From: Anaerolineaceae bacterium
GTDB lineage: Bacteria > Chloroflexota > Anaerolineae > Aggregatilineales > Phototrophicaceae
DNA length: 64,000 bases
Assembly: GCA_020634135.1 (NCBI GenBank)
Contig: JACKCG010000009.1
Coordinates: 1 to 64,000 of the forward strand
Reading direction: 5' to 3'
This document shows, piece by piece, positions 35,883-45,139 of the stretch. The stretch's first letter is position 1; every line of letters begins with the position of its first letter. The translations under genes were made by a program, and so were the position numbers. A model generated the notes under the pieces. It did not search any database, was not told where the DNA came from, and was given only the letters and a program-made list of their open reading frames with translations.

Positions 35883-36944
35883 ATGAAAGCTGCGCGGTTA
35901 TACGGCGCTCGTGATATTCGCATGGATGATCTGCCTGAACCGGGAAACCCTGGCGCGGGGGATGTGCTGCTGCGCGTTAAGGCAGTCGGTATCTGCGGCT
36001 CGGATTTACATATGTATGCGGATGGGCGCATCGGTGATACCGCGTATGACAGCCCGCTGGTGCTGGGGCATGAGTTTATGGGCGAGATTATCGCATTAGG
36101 CCAAAATGCCACCGATGGGAATCACCACCCGCTTAAAGTCGGGCAGCGGGTCGCCGTAGACCCGACCACACCCTGCTACCACTGCGAAATGTGCGAACAC
36201 GGCCACCCGAATCTGTGTCCGAATCACACATTTTACGGCGTGTATCCGACGGATGGGGCGCTGCAAGAGTGCATGATCGTTCATGCCCGCAACTGCTTCC
36301 CAATCCCGGATAGCATCAGCGATGGCGCGGGGACACTGCTGGAAACGCTCGGCGTGGCGATTCACGCGGTTGACCTGGGCAAGCTGCGCGTCGCCGACAG
36401 TGTGGCCGTGATCGGCTGCGGGCCGGTGGGCCTGCTGATTCTGGAACTGGCGAAGCGAGCCGGGGCAGCGCCGCTCTATGCCTTCGATAAATTCGCGTGG
36501 CGGGTGGAGAAAGCCCGTCAACTTGGGGCGCTGGCCTGGAACGTAGACGACACGAATCCGCTCCATAAGCTCCAGCAGGCAACCGGCAAACGCGGCGCGG
36601 ACGTGGTCTTCGAGGCGGCCTGGGCGGACGAATCGGTGCAGTTGGCGGCGGAAATGACGCGCTTGGGCGGGCGGCTGGTGCTGGTGGGCATCCCCGGCGA
36701 TGACCGCCTGGTGTTGCAGCACTCAACGGCGCGGCGCAAAGGGCTGACGATTGTGATGTCGCGCCGCATGAAGCACACCTATCCGCGCGCAATCCAACTG
36801 GCGACATCCGGCGGACTTGACCTGGACGGCCTGATTTCCCACCATCTCCCCCTGGCCGAAACACCCGAAGCGTTTGCGATGAACGCCCGCTATGAAACCG
36901 GCGTCTACAAAATCATCATTGATGTGCAGGGGAGGCGGGGATAA
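35883..36944 (+). CDS. Zinc-dependent MDR alcohol/polyol dehydrogenase
   Basis: A 353-residue medium-chain dehydrogenase. ATG 35883 has AAGGAGA eight nt upstream. Catalytic-zinc ligands lie in ICGSDLH and GHEFMGE; the structural zinc is CYHCEMCEHGHPNLC. The Rossmann motif VIGCGPVGLLILELAK follows. The pattern fits sorbitol/threonine/galactonate-type dehydrogenases acting on a sugar alcohol or sugar acid. Its location among sugar-kinase and aldolase genes supports a carbohydrate substrate. Confidence 0.9.
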   Translation: MKAARLYGARDIRMDDLPEPGNPGAGDVLLRVKAVGICGSDLHMYADGRIGDTAYDSPLVLGHEFMGEIIALGQNATDGNHHPLKVGQRVAVDPTTPCYHCEMCEHGHPNLCPNHTFYGVYPTDGALQECMIVHARNCFPIPDSISDGAGTLLETLGVAIHAVDLGKLRVADSVAVIGCGPVGLLILELAKRAGAAPLYAFDKFAWRVEKARQLGALAWNVDDTNPLHKLQQATGKRGADVVFEAAWADESVQLAAEMTRLGGRLVLVGIPGDDRLVLQHSTARRKGLTIVMSRRMKHTYPRAIQLATSGGLDLDGLISHHLPLAETPEAFAMNARYETGVYKIIIDVQGRRG

Positions 36945-36986
36945 CGGCGAAGTGATACACTCTGTCCTGGCAGCGGTCAACCTTAC

Positions 36987-37949
36987 TCACCGCCACCCGA
37001 CCTGACTTTGCTCGATCAGGGCGAGCACTGCCTGCCGCGTGATGACCGGCAGATCTCCCGGCAGCGTATATTTCAACGCCGCCAGCGCCGCGCCCCAGCG
37101 CAGTCCGGCGCTCAGGTCATCCTCTGCCAGCCAGCCGTAGAGAAAGCCGGCGGTGAAGGCATCGCCGCCACCAATACGCCCGACGGGTGTGGCCGGGAAA
37201 GCCGCCTGCTTCACCATTTCGCTGGATTTTCCCAGGGCAACCGCGCCATCAGCGCCCAGGGTGAGGACCAACTGCGCGTGTGACCAGCGCCGCCCCAGAT
37301 GCACCAGCGCCGCGTCCGGGTCGGCGGGGGACTGGTACAGGTTTTGCGCGTCGCGCAGGGGCAGCAGAATCACGTCAGCCATCTGTGCCAGCGGTTCGCA
37401 GCGTTCGACGGCCACATCGGGCGGCCACAGCTTGGAACGGTAGTTGATGTCGAAGGTGATGCGCCAACCGGCTTCTTTTGCCCAGGTCATCGCCTGGCTG
37501 ACAACCTGATAGGCGCTCTGGCTGAGCGCGGCGGTGATCCCGGTTAGATGCAGCAGCCGCGCGCCCCCGGCTGTGAACAGGTCACGGGGCAGGTCAGCCA
37601 CCGTCATGCGGCTCATGGCGCTCCCCGCCCGGTCATACGTCACCTGATTGTTGCGCGGCGGCGGGGCTTCTTCCAGAAAATACAGACCAACCCGGTCCGC
37701 ATCCGTCCACACCACATGGGCGGTATCTACCCCGTAGCCCTGGAGGGTCTGGGTGATGCGCCGCCCCAGGGGGTTATCTGTCAGGCGGGAGAGCCAGGCG
37801 GTTTGCAGCCCCAACTGCGCCAGCCCCACCGCCGTATTCGCTTCGCTCCCGCCGATTTCAATGTTGAAGCTCGCGGCCTGTGCTATGCGTTGAAATCCGG
37901 GTGGGGTGAGGCGGTACATCGCCTCGCCCAGTGTGATGACATCGTACAT
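36987..37949 (-). CDS. PfkB-family sugar kinase, 2-keto-3-deoxygluconate kinase-like
   Basis: A 320-residue ribokinase-fold protein. Features are an N-terminal VITLGEAMYRLTP, the substrate loop IEIGGSEANTAVGLAQLG, and the anion hole/catalytic GRIGGGDAFTAGFLYG. The Glu-Ala-Met start pattern and overall spacing resemble KdgK. It would phosphorylate 2-keto-3-deoxygluconate or a similar keto sugar acid. The gene is divergent from the bifunctional aldolase, so the 208-bp gap between them probably contains both promoters. Confidence 0.85.
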   Translation of the reverse strand: MYDVITLGEAMYRLTPPGFQRIAQAASFNIEIGGSEANTAVGLAQLGLQTAWLSRLTDNPLGRRITQTLQGYGVDTAHVVWTDADRVGLYFLEEAPPPRNNQVTYDRAGSAMSRMTVADLPRDLFTAGGARLLHLTGITAALSQSAYQVVSQAMTWAKEAGWRITFDINYRSKLWPPDVAVERCEPLAQMADVILLPLRDAQNLYQSPADPDAALVHLGRRWSHAQLVLTLGADGAVALGKSSEMVKQAAFPATPVGRIGGGDAFTAGFLYGWLAEDDLSAGLRWGAALAALKYTLPGDLPVITRQAVLALIEQSQVGWR

Positions 37950-38157
37950 TGTGCGCCTGTTTCCGAAAGAATCAGCACCATAATGGGATAATTCTACTGT
38001 TCCGGTATCCCTTTTGCCAATAACACCACCTGATATAGCGAGCTTGAGCCAAATTGAGGTATCCTACAAATGGCAGCAGGACGCACGCAATAATTGATAG
38101 TTCTTGTTATGCATTTTTCTGATTCGGCCTCATTAATCAATATAAACGGAAGATCAC

Positions 38158-40353
38158 ATGATAACTTTTAGACCAGAAGAGTACCGACACGTCACGTATG
38201 CCTGGGATGATGCCTACGCCGCAGCACTAGACCCTGTCGAGCGCCTGGTGTACCGCTCGAATATCCTGGGTGATGACCAGCGCATCACGAATACCGGGGG
38301 CGGCAACACCTCGGCCAAAGTCATGATGACCGACCCGCTGACCGGCGACAGGGTGGATGTAATGTGGGTTAAAGGCAGCGGCGGCGACCTGCGCACCTCC
38401 AAACGGGGGAACTTCGCTTCGCTCTACATGGATAAGCTGATGGCGTTGCAGGCCGTCTATGACGCAGCGGATGAAAAGGGGGTGAAGACACCGATTGAGG
38501 ACGATATGGTGGGCATGTATCCGCACTGTGTCTACAACCTCAACCCGCGCGCCAGTTCGATTGATACGCCGCTGCACGCTTTCGTCCCATACCGCCATGT
38601 GGATCATACCCACCCGAATGCCGTGATCGCCATCGCCGCTTGCAGCAATGGCCCGGCGCTTACCCAGGAAATCTACGGGGATGAGGTCGTCTGGACGGAC
38701 TGGCAGCGCCCCGGTTTTGACCTGGGATTGGTGCTGCAAGCGGCCATCGCTGAGAATCCTGGCATTAAAGGGGTTATGCTGGGCGGGCATGGGCTTATCA
38801 ACTGGGCCGATGACGACAAGGCATGTTATGAACTCAGCCTGACGCTGATTGAAAAGGCGGCGCGCTACCTGGAAGAACACGATCTGGGCACACAGACTTT
38901 CGGCGGGGCGAAGTACGCCTCCCTGACCGACGCCGAACGGGATGCGGTGCTGTTCGAGATTCTGCCGCTGCTGCGGGGGATGGTTTCGCAGCAGAACCGG
39001 TTCATTGGGACGGTACAGTACAACGACGCGATCCTGGAATTTGTGAACAGCCACGACGCGGCACGGTTGGCCGAACTCGGCACATCCTGCCCGGATCACT
39101 TCCTGCGTACCAAGATCAAGCCGCTGTATGTGGACTGGAATCCGGGGGCAGAAGATGCCGCCGCGCTGCTGGCGAAGCTGGAAAGCGGGCTTGTCCGGTA
39201 CCGCCAGGACTACGCGGCCTACTACGAGGCCTGCAAGCACGCCAATTCCCCGGCCATGCGCGATCCCAATCCGACAGTGATTCTCATCCCCGGTCTGGGC
39301 ATGATCGCCTGGGGCAAAAACAAGAGCGAGTCCCGCGTGACCGCCGAATTCTATAACAACGCCGTGGCCGTCATGAAAGGGGCGGAAGCGGTGGGCGAGT
39401 ATGTCGCGCTGCCCCGCCAGGAAGCCTTCGACATTGAATACTGGCTGCTGGAAGAAGCGAAACTGAAACGGATGCCGCCGGAACAATCGTTGGCGCGGAA
39501 TGTGGTGGTGGTCATCGGGGCGGGCAGCGGCATCGGGATTGCGACGGCGCTGCGGGCCGCAAAGGAAGGGGCGCATATCGTTTGCGCCGATGTGCAGGCG
39601 GCGGCGGCGCAGGCTACCGCCGACCAACTGACGAAAATCTACGGTATGGGAATCGGCGTAGCCGGCACGGGCATTTCCGGCTGCGGCCCGGCGATTGGCC
39701 TGAGCGTGGATATTACCAACCGCGAGAGTGTGCGGGCGATGCTCCAACAGGTGTTGTTAGCGTATGGCGGGCTGGATAACATCATCGTGACGGCGGGCGT
39801 ATTCGTGCCGCCCGATAAGAGCGGCCATATTTCCGACGACAAGTGGCGCTTCACCTTTGATGTCAACGTGCTGGGCGGATACATCGTGGGTGATGAAGCC
39901 CGCCATGTGTGGGAAGCGCAGGGGCTGCGGGGCAGTCTGGTGCTGACCACGAGCGTCAACGCGGCAGTCTCGAAGAAAGGGTCGGTGGCGTATGATACCA
40001 GCAAGGCGGCAGCCAACCATCTGGTGCGTGAGTTAGCGGTGGAACTCGCGCCGCTGGTGCGGGTGAATGGGCTGGCCCCGGCGACGGTGGTCGAGGGCAG
40101 CAGCATGTTCCCGCGTGACCGGGTCATCAGTTCGCTGGTCAAGTATGGTATCGCGCACAGCGAGGCCGACGACACGGAAACGCTGCGGAGCAAGCTGGCG
40201 GATTTCTATGCGCAGCGCACGCTGACGAAACTGCCGATCACGCCGGAAGACCAGGCGGAGGTGGCGTATCTGCTGTGTACCGACGCCTTCAGCAAGACTA
40301 CCGGGCAGATTTTCAGCGTGGATGGTGGTCTGAATGAGGCATTTCTGCGGTAG
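38158..40353 (+). CDS. Bifunctional class II aldolase / short-chain dehydrogenase (RhaD-E-like)
   Basis: A 731-residue fusion. Residues about 1-440 form a class II aldolase with HVDHTHPNAVIAI and GGHGLINW zinc-site elements. Residues about 460-731 are an SDR with VVVIGAGSGIGIATALRAAK and the catalytic YDTSKAAANH. Homologous fusions in Gram-positive and Chloroflexota genomes act in L-rhamnose use: rhamnulose-1-phosphate aldolase makes DHAP and L-lactaldehyde, and the SDR oxidises the latter. Rhamnose-specific neighbours are absent here, so another deoxyhexose is also possible. Confidence 0.92.
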   Translation: MITFRPEEYRHVTYAWDDAYAAALDPVERLVYRSNILGDDQRITNTGGGNTSAKVMMTDPLTGDRVDVMWVKGSGGDLRTSKRGNFASLYMDKLMALQAVYDAADEKGVKTPIEDDMVGMYPHCVYNLNPRASSIDTPLHAFVPYRHVDHTHPNAVIAIAACSNGPALTQEIYGDEVVWTDWQRPGFDLGLVLQAAIAENPGIKGVMLGGHGLINWADDDKACYELSLTLIEKAARYLEEHDLGTQTFGGAKYASLTDAERDAVLFEILPLLRGMVSQQNRFIGTVQYNDAILEFVNSHDAARLAELGTSCPDHFLRTKIKPLYVDWNPGAEDAAALLAKLESGLVRYRQDYAAYYEACKHANSPAMRDPNPTVILIPGLGMIAWGKNKSESRVTAEFYNNAVAVMKGAEAVGEYVALPRQEAFDIEYWLLEEAKLKRMPPEQSLARNVVVVIGAGSGIGIATALRAAKEGAHIVCADVQAAAAQATADQLTKIYGMGIGVAGTGISGCGPAIGLSVDITNRESVRAMLQQVLLAYGGLDNIIVTAGVFVPPDKSGHISDDKWRFTFDVNVLGGYIVGDEARHVWEAQGLRGSLVLTTSVNAAVSKKGSVAYDTSKAAANHLVRELAVELAPLVRVNGLAPATVVEGSSMFPRDRVISSLVKYGIAHSEADDTETLRSKLADFYAQRTLTKLPITPEDQAEVAYLLCTDAFSKTTGQIFSVDGGLNEAFLR

Positions 40354-40395
40354 AATGCCATAACGGCATCTCATTGGCTATAGCGTTCATATCTT

Positions 40396-40422
40396 AGGGT
40401 GTAGCGAGTGTTCCTACACCCT
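40396..40422 (+). promoter_or_regulatory. Intercistronic stem-loop between the two aldolase genes
   Basis: AGGGTGTAG (40396-40404) pairs perfectly with CTACACCCT (40414-40422) across a 9-nt loop. There is no T run, so it is not a classical terminator. It ends 25 nt before the next ATG and could stabilise or process the mRNA between the two cistrons. Confidence 0.55.
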
Positions 40423-40447
40423 GTATCTTGCTGGAAGGAAGTCACCG

Positions 40448-41731
40448 ATGAAGTTCGATTTCTTATCGCCGCGCCAACAGCTTGTGGAGATCATGAACCG
40501 CATTTACTACGGCGGCATGACCACGCTTTCGGGCGGCAATCTGTCTATCCTGGATGAAGATGGCAGCATCTGGATTACCCCCAGCGCGGTGGATAAAGGC
40601 AAACTGACTCCACATGATATGATCCGCGTACACCCTGATGGGACACTCGAAGGGCCGCACATCCCCTCGTCGGAACTGCCATTCCACCGCGCCATCTACC
40701 GGCAAAGACCGGACGTGCGAGCCATTGTCCACGCGCATTCACCGGCCCTGGTATCCTTCAGCATTGTGCGCAGAATCCCGGATACCAACCTGATTCCCCA
40801 GGCGAGCCGGGTGTGTGGCAAGGTCGGTTATGCGGTTTATGCGCTGCCGGGGAGTGAAGCACTGGGGGAGAGTATCGCTGCCGCGTTTGCGGAGGGTTAT
40901 GACGCTGTGCTGCTGGAAAATCATGGTGTGGCGACCAGCGGGACGACCCTGCTCGAGGCATTCCAGCGGTTGGAGACACTCGACTTTTGCGCACGGACGC
41001 AGATGTACGCCCAGGGATTGGGGCAGGTTTCTACCCTGAGCGATGTCCAGATCAGCCGGTTTGACCACCGCGAGTACATCCTGCCGGAGTTCAGCCCAAC
41101 GGCGCACAGCAGCCGGGAGCGCGAACTGCGCGAACAGCTTGCCGACATCGTGGGGCGGGCCTGCCAGCGCCACCTGATGATTAGCACCGAGGGCGTGGCT
41201 TCGGCGCGGTTGGATGACAACCAATTCCTGATTACGCCGACGGGTTTTGACCGCCCCAGCATTGACCATGAGACTATCGTGCTGATTCAGGATGGGCAGC
41301 GCGAAGCCGGGAAAATGCCCAGCCGTTCGGTGCGTCTGCACGAGGCGATTTACCGGCAGCACCCGGCTGTGCAGTGTGTTATCACTGCTCAAGCGCCGTA
41401 TGTCACCGCGTATGCGGTTGCTGAGAAGAGCTTCGATACCAAGACTATCCCGGAAAGCTACATTATGCTGCTGGATGTGCCGAAAATCCCGTTCGGCAAG
41501 CAGTACAGTGAGCCGCAGACTGTCGCCCGGATTGTTTCGGCGGGGTCGCCGGTTGTGCTGCTGCAAAACGACTGTGTGCTGACAACAGGCAGCAGCATTC
41601 TGCAGGCGTTTGACCGGCTGGAAGTGGCCGAATTCACAGCGCGTTCGTTGATCGAAACAGCCTCCATCGGGGCGCTTGTGCCGATTGGCGAGGACGAGAT
41701 CGCGGCCTTGAAGACCCGGTTTCTGAGCTAG
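40448..41731 (+). CDS. Tandem class II aldolase/adducin protein with a degenerate second domain
   Basis: A 427-residue protein of two consecutive aldolase/adducin domains (about 1-205 and 222-427). Domain 1 retains the active-site set: Glu76 in SSELPFH, His95 and His97 in HAHSPA, and His159 in ENHG, as in fuculose-1-phosphate aldolase and AraD-type epimerases. In domain 2 the aligned residues are Ser294, Thr313, Gln315 and Asp375, so metal binding and catalysis should be lost. Domain 2 may be structural or regulatory. GGAAGGA lies before the ATG. Substrate unknown; context suggests a phosphorylated deoxy sugar or pentose. Confidence 0.87.
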   Translation: MKFDFLSPRQQLVEIMNRIYYGGMTTLSGGNLSILDEDGSIWITPSAVDKGKLTPHDMIRVHPDGTLEGPHIPSSELPFHRAIYRQRPDVRAIVHAHSPALVSFSIVRRIPDTNLIPQASRVCGKVGYAVYALPGSEALGESIAAAFAEGYDAVLLENHGVATSGTTLLEAFQRLETLDFCARTQMYAQGLGQVSTLSDVQISRFDHREYILPEFSPTAHSSRERELREQLADIVGRACQRHLMISTEGVASARLDDNQFLITPTGFDRPSIDHETIVLIQDGQREAGKMPSRSVRLHEAIYRQHPAVQCVITAQAPYVTAYAVAEKSFDTKTIPESYIMLLDVPKIPFGKQYSEPQTVARIVSAGSPVVLLQNDCVLTTGSSILQAFDRLEVAEFTARSLIETASIGALVPIGEDEIAALKTRFLS

Positions 41732-41760
41732 GTCAACAGGGGAGTATGCAATACCGGCGT

Positions 41761-43044
41761 TTACACCTTCTGCCGGGGCAACGTGAAGGTAAACTTAGCG
41801 CCCTGGCCGGGGTCGCTGTAGGCGGTGATCGCCCCACCGTGCGCCTCGATGAGTCCCTGGGCAATTGCCAGCCCCAGCCCCACGCCTCGCTGGCCGCCGC
41901 TGTCACGGGTGCGGGCGCGTTCCCCCCGGTAGAAACGCTCAAAAATATGGGGCAGGTCGGCAGCCGGAATCCCCTCACCGCTGTCACGCACATCCACTTG
42001 TGCCATCTTCCCGGCACGCATGGCGTGGATCGTGACCGTTCCACCGGGCGGCGTGTGGCGGATGGCATTGCCAATCAGGTTGTAGAGCACACGCTGAATT
42101 TTCTGTGCGTCTATGTAGACCGGGTCAGTATCCGGCGCGGCCTGACCTTCCAGGTGGACTCCGCCTTGCTCCGCCAGCGCCCGCATCCCGCTCAGTGTGT
42201 CGGAGAGCAGGTCGGCTAACGAGGTCTGTTCGCATTGCAGGGTGATATGCCCGGCGTCAAGCTGCGCCAGTTCAAACAGGTCGTTAATCAGGCGGTTCAG
42301 GCTCTCGATTTCGGTCTGTGCGGTGGTCAGATAACGCTTGATTGTGTCCGGGTCGTCAACCACGCCGTCCAGCAGCGCCTCAATCACCAGTCGCATTGAG
42401 GCCAGCGGCGTGCGTAAGTCGTGGCTCACCCAGGCTACCAGGTCACGGCGGGACTGCTCAAGCTGGCGTTTGGCGGTGTCCAATTCCTGGAGCTGCGCGG
42501 CCATCATGTTAAACGTGGTGGCAAGACCGGCGAGTTCGTCGTTCCCCTGCACGGCGACACGGGTGGAGAGGTCGCCTTTGCTCAACTGGCGGGCGCCATC
42601 GGCCACCACCATAATCCGTTCGGTCAGGGCGCTGGAAATAAAGTAGCCGAAGCCCAACGCGGTCCCCCCCGCGAAGACCAGCAGAATCGCCGTCAAACTC
42701 AGGTCGTGTTCGTCAATGAACATCAACTGGGCTGTAACCCATACGTTGAGGAATACCAGCCCGATGGTCATGACGGTGACGACGATGAGGGCATAGCGCA
42801 GGCTGCGAAACCAGTTTACCAGCCCCAGCCGGTAGAGCAGGAAGGCGATCACGACGCTGGCGCTGCCGGATACGCCCAGGAAGAGGAGGAGTTGCAGCGC
42901 GTCCTCGGTAGACGGGTTGAGGACGGGCTGCGCCAGGAGGACGACCAGCGCCAGGGCGAAAACCCACACCGCCGCCAGTGTCTGCACAATCCGCGAGACA
43001 TCCCCGCCCCATCCCAGCAACGTGTGTTTTGACTGTGCCGCCAT
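41761..43044 (-). CDS. Membrane sensor histidine kinase
   Basis: A 427-residue kinase from ATG 43044 (alternatives at 43068 and GTG 43071). Four hydrophobic helices occupy the N-terminal 150 residues, with little extracytoplasmic sequence, then a HAMP segment (about 135-190). The HisKA phospho-acceptor is in AWVSHDLRTPLASM. ATPase boxes follow: NLIGNAIRHT (N), DSGEGI (G1), FERFYRG (F) and GVGLGLAI (G2). No response-regulator gene is adjacent in the window, so the partner is unlinked. Confidence 0.92.
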   Translation of the reverse strand: MAAQSKHTLLGWGGDVSRIVQTLAAVWVFALALVVLLAQPVLNPSTEDALQLLLFLGVSGSASVVIAFLLYRLGLVNWFRSLRYALIVVTVMTIGLVFLNVWVTAQLMFIDEHDLSLTAILLVFAGGTALGFGYFISSALTERIMVVADGARQLSKGDLSTRVAVQGNDELAGLATTFNMMAAQLQELDTAKRQLEQSRRDLVAWVSHDLRTPLASMRLVIEALLDGVVDDPDTIKRYLTTAQTEIESLNRLINDLFELAQLDAGHITLQCEQTSLADLLSDTLSGMRALAEQGGVHLEGQAAPDTDPVYIDAQKIQRVLYNLIGNAIRHTPPGGTVTIHAMRAGKMAQVDVRDSGEGIPAADLPHIFERFYRGERARTRDSGGQRGVGLGLAIAQGLIEAHGGAITAYSDPGQGAKFTFTLPRQKV

Positions 43045-43211
43045 GATTCCCGCCTTTCCGCCATTCATCACCTATGCCTTACCGGACATGATACAACATC
43101 CCCGGTTTACTGTTGGGTATACCATGCAAATGTTACGGAAAGGTTGTCAGAGTCGCCAGAAAGACAGGTGAAAACAGGCAGCATTTACGAAGTATTGGGG
43201 ATAAAAGGCTG

Positions 43212-44906
43212 CTACCGCAATAATCGTTGTTTGAGCAGCCCGGCCAGCCAGCGCAGTTCCTGGATGCGCAGCAGCGCCGCCAGCCCGAAGAAGACCAGCA
43301 GGCTCAGGCCACCGCTGATTCCCACGAGGAGCAGTTCCTGTATCAGGCTGTCGCCCCCCAGGCGTGCGGTCAGCAGGGGCACAGCCAGGTACGCGGTCAG
43401 CCCCATCACCGCCGAAGCCAGGCCGGTTTTGCCGACGGTCACCAGCAGGCGCTGCTGGCCGAAGCCATCCATGCGCCGCCACAGAAGGAAGGCCGATACC
43501 GCCGCGTGGATGATGTGCTTGGTGCTGTCCGCGATCATCAGGCTGAACAGGCCGAAATAGGGGAATAATACCACTGCCACGACCATGTACAGGATCAGGC
43601 TGAACAGACCGACCAGCGCCGGGGTGAGCGTATCCTGCCGGGCGTAAAAGGCGTAGACCAGCAGCAGATCAATGGTGGCGAACGGCAGACCGATCAGATA
43701 CAGGCGCAGCGCCTCGGCAGTGATCGTCGTGTCCTGGGCAGTGAAGGCGCCATGCTGGAAGAGCAGCGCGACAATCGGCACGGCCAGCACGAACAGTCCA
43801 ACCGTTGCCGGGAGAATCAGGGTTGTCGCCAGCCGCAGCCCCAGCCCCAGGGTATCTTTGAAGGCGGTGATGCCTTCCCGCTCAACGACTGCCGCCTGCC
43901 GGGCCAGCGTGGGCAGAATGGCGATGCTGATGGCCGTTGCGATCAGGCCGTGCGGGAACTGGATGAGCGTTGTCGCCCAATCCATGTAGGCGATACTCCC
44001 TTCCCCGGTCTGGCTGGCGAGGTTATAGCTGAAGGTGCGGATCACCAGCGTATCCAGGATGAGCGAGAACATCACCGGGATATACAGGGCGATGATGCGG
44101 CGCACGGCGGGGTGCCGCCAGTGAATCGTCACGCGCAGACGCGCCCCACGCAGCCCTGGCATTTGCAGAAGAAGCTGTGCCAGCGCCCCGAAGAGCCAGC
44201 CCAACGCAACGACGGTAATGCCGCTGTCAGGCCGGGCAATGGCCCACAATGGGAGCGCCCCGGCGGAAAGCATGACCTGGAACTGCGGGAGCGGGGCGAA
44301 CAGCAGCGACACCACGACGATACCGCCATTGAAAACCACCCCGGCAAAGGCCGGCCAGGTGAATGACCGCAGCGCGTACAGCGTCCCGCTGAGGATGGCA
44401 AACATACTCAGGAAAAGCAGCGCCGGGGCCGTCAGACGCAGCAGATCGGCAGCCAGCGCCAGGGTTTGTGGTGCCGCCCCACTGCTGACAAGTTCGACAA
44501 TCTGCGGGGCGAACAGTTCCAGCACCAGCACCAGCAGCGCCAGCACCGCCGTAATCATGCTCAGGAGGACGGAGACCAGCCGCCAGAGTTCGTCACGCCC
44601 GCTGACGGTAGCGACTTCGCTCAGGACGGGGATAATCGCGCTGTTGACATGCCCGCCAATCAGGAGGTCATAAAGCGCCTTGGGCACGATGACCGCTACT
44701 TTAAAAGCATCCACCGCCGCCGACGCGCCGAACAGGTTGGTGAGCACGATTTCCCGCACCAACCCCAGAATCCGGCTGGCGATATTGCCCAGCGCCAGTA
44801 CCCCGGTTGCGCGGGCAACGCCTTCATGGCTATCGTCCTGTTGTGTCGGGGCGGCGTCTTCCGGGAGGTCGGTTTCGATTGGAGCAGTGAGACTCTTTGT
44901 GGGCAT
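43212..44906 (-). CDS. murJ: Lipid II flippase MurJ
   Basis: A 564-residue MOP-superfamily protein with about 14 hydrophobic helices. The N-terminal helix carries ASRILGLVREIVLTNLFGAS followed by DAFKVAVIVP, the MurJ/MviN signature, and QFPHGLIATAISIAILPTLA is the conserved helix 8-9 region. It flips lipid II for peptidoglycan synthesis. A 30-residue polar N-terminal tail precedes the first helix. The 140 bp after it (43072-43211) separate it from the histidine kinase and show no clear terminator. Confidence 0.92.
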   Translation of the reverse strand: MPTKSLTAPIETDLPEDAAPTQQDDSHEGVARATGVLALGNIASRILGLVREIVLTNLFGASAAVDAFKVAVIVPKALYDLLIGGHVNSAIIPVLSEVATVSGRDELWRLVSVLLSMITAVLALLVLVLELFAPQIVELVSSGAAPQTLALAADLLRLTAPALLFLSMFAILSGTLYALRSFTWPAFAGVVFNGGIVVVSLLFAPLPQFQVMLSAGALPLWAIARPDSGITVVALGWLFGALAQLLLQMPGLRGARLRVTIHWRHPAVRRIIALYIPVMFSLILDTLVIRTFSYNLASQTGEGSIAYMDWATTLIQFPHGLIATAISIAILPTLARQAAVVEREGITAFKDTLGLGLRLATTLILPATVGLFVLAVPIVALLFQHGAFTAQDTTITAEALRLYLIGLPFATIDLLLVYAFYARQDTLTPALVGLFSLILYMVVAVVLFPYFGLFSLMIADSTKHIIHAAVSAFLLWRRMDGFGQQRLLVTVGKTGLASAVMGLTAYLAVPLLTARLGGDSLIQELLLVGISGGLSLLVFFGLAALLRIQELRWLAGLLKQRLLR

Positions 44907-45040
44907 AGGCCATCTCTCATTACCAACAGCCGCACAAGCATAGCATAAGCGGTAGGGTGTGCCAGATGAAACCTGGTAAGCGTGGGTAAAACAGGGGACA
45001 AACGGCAGGAAAGCGTTTTAGCCGCTGGCGATGGCATACA

Positions 45041-45066
45041 GGGGGAGCGCGCATTGGCACTCCCCC
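45041..45066. terminator. Palindrome between the SH3 gene and murJ
   Basis: GGGGGAG (45041-45047) and CTCCCCC (45060-45066) form a 7-bp stem with a 12-nt loop. It lies 75-100 nt downstream of the minus-strand SH3 gene. No T run follows on either strand, so it is a weak terminator candidate or one more G/C palindromic repeat. Confidence 0.4.
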
Positions 45067-45139
45067 ACGGAAGGGTTAGAGGCCGGTAACTGGTCTGCTC
45101 ATCTGTCAGGGCTGACCAGCTATCCGGTTACCGTGCTGC

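Noticed and set aside
38227..39747. 506-codon open frame opposite the bifunctional aldolase
   Set aside because: Antisense shadow; composition is not protein-like and no family is recognisable.
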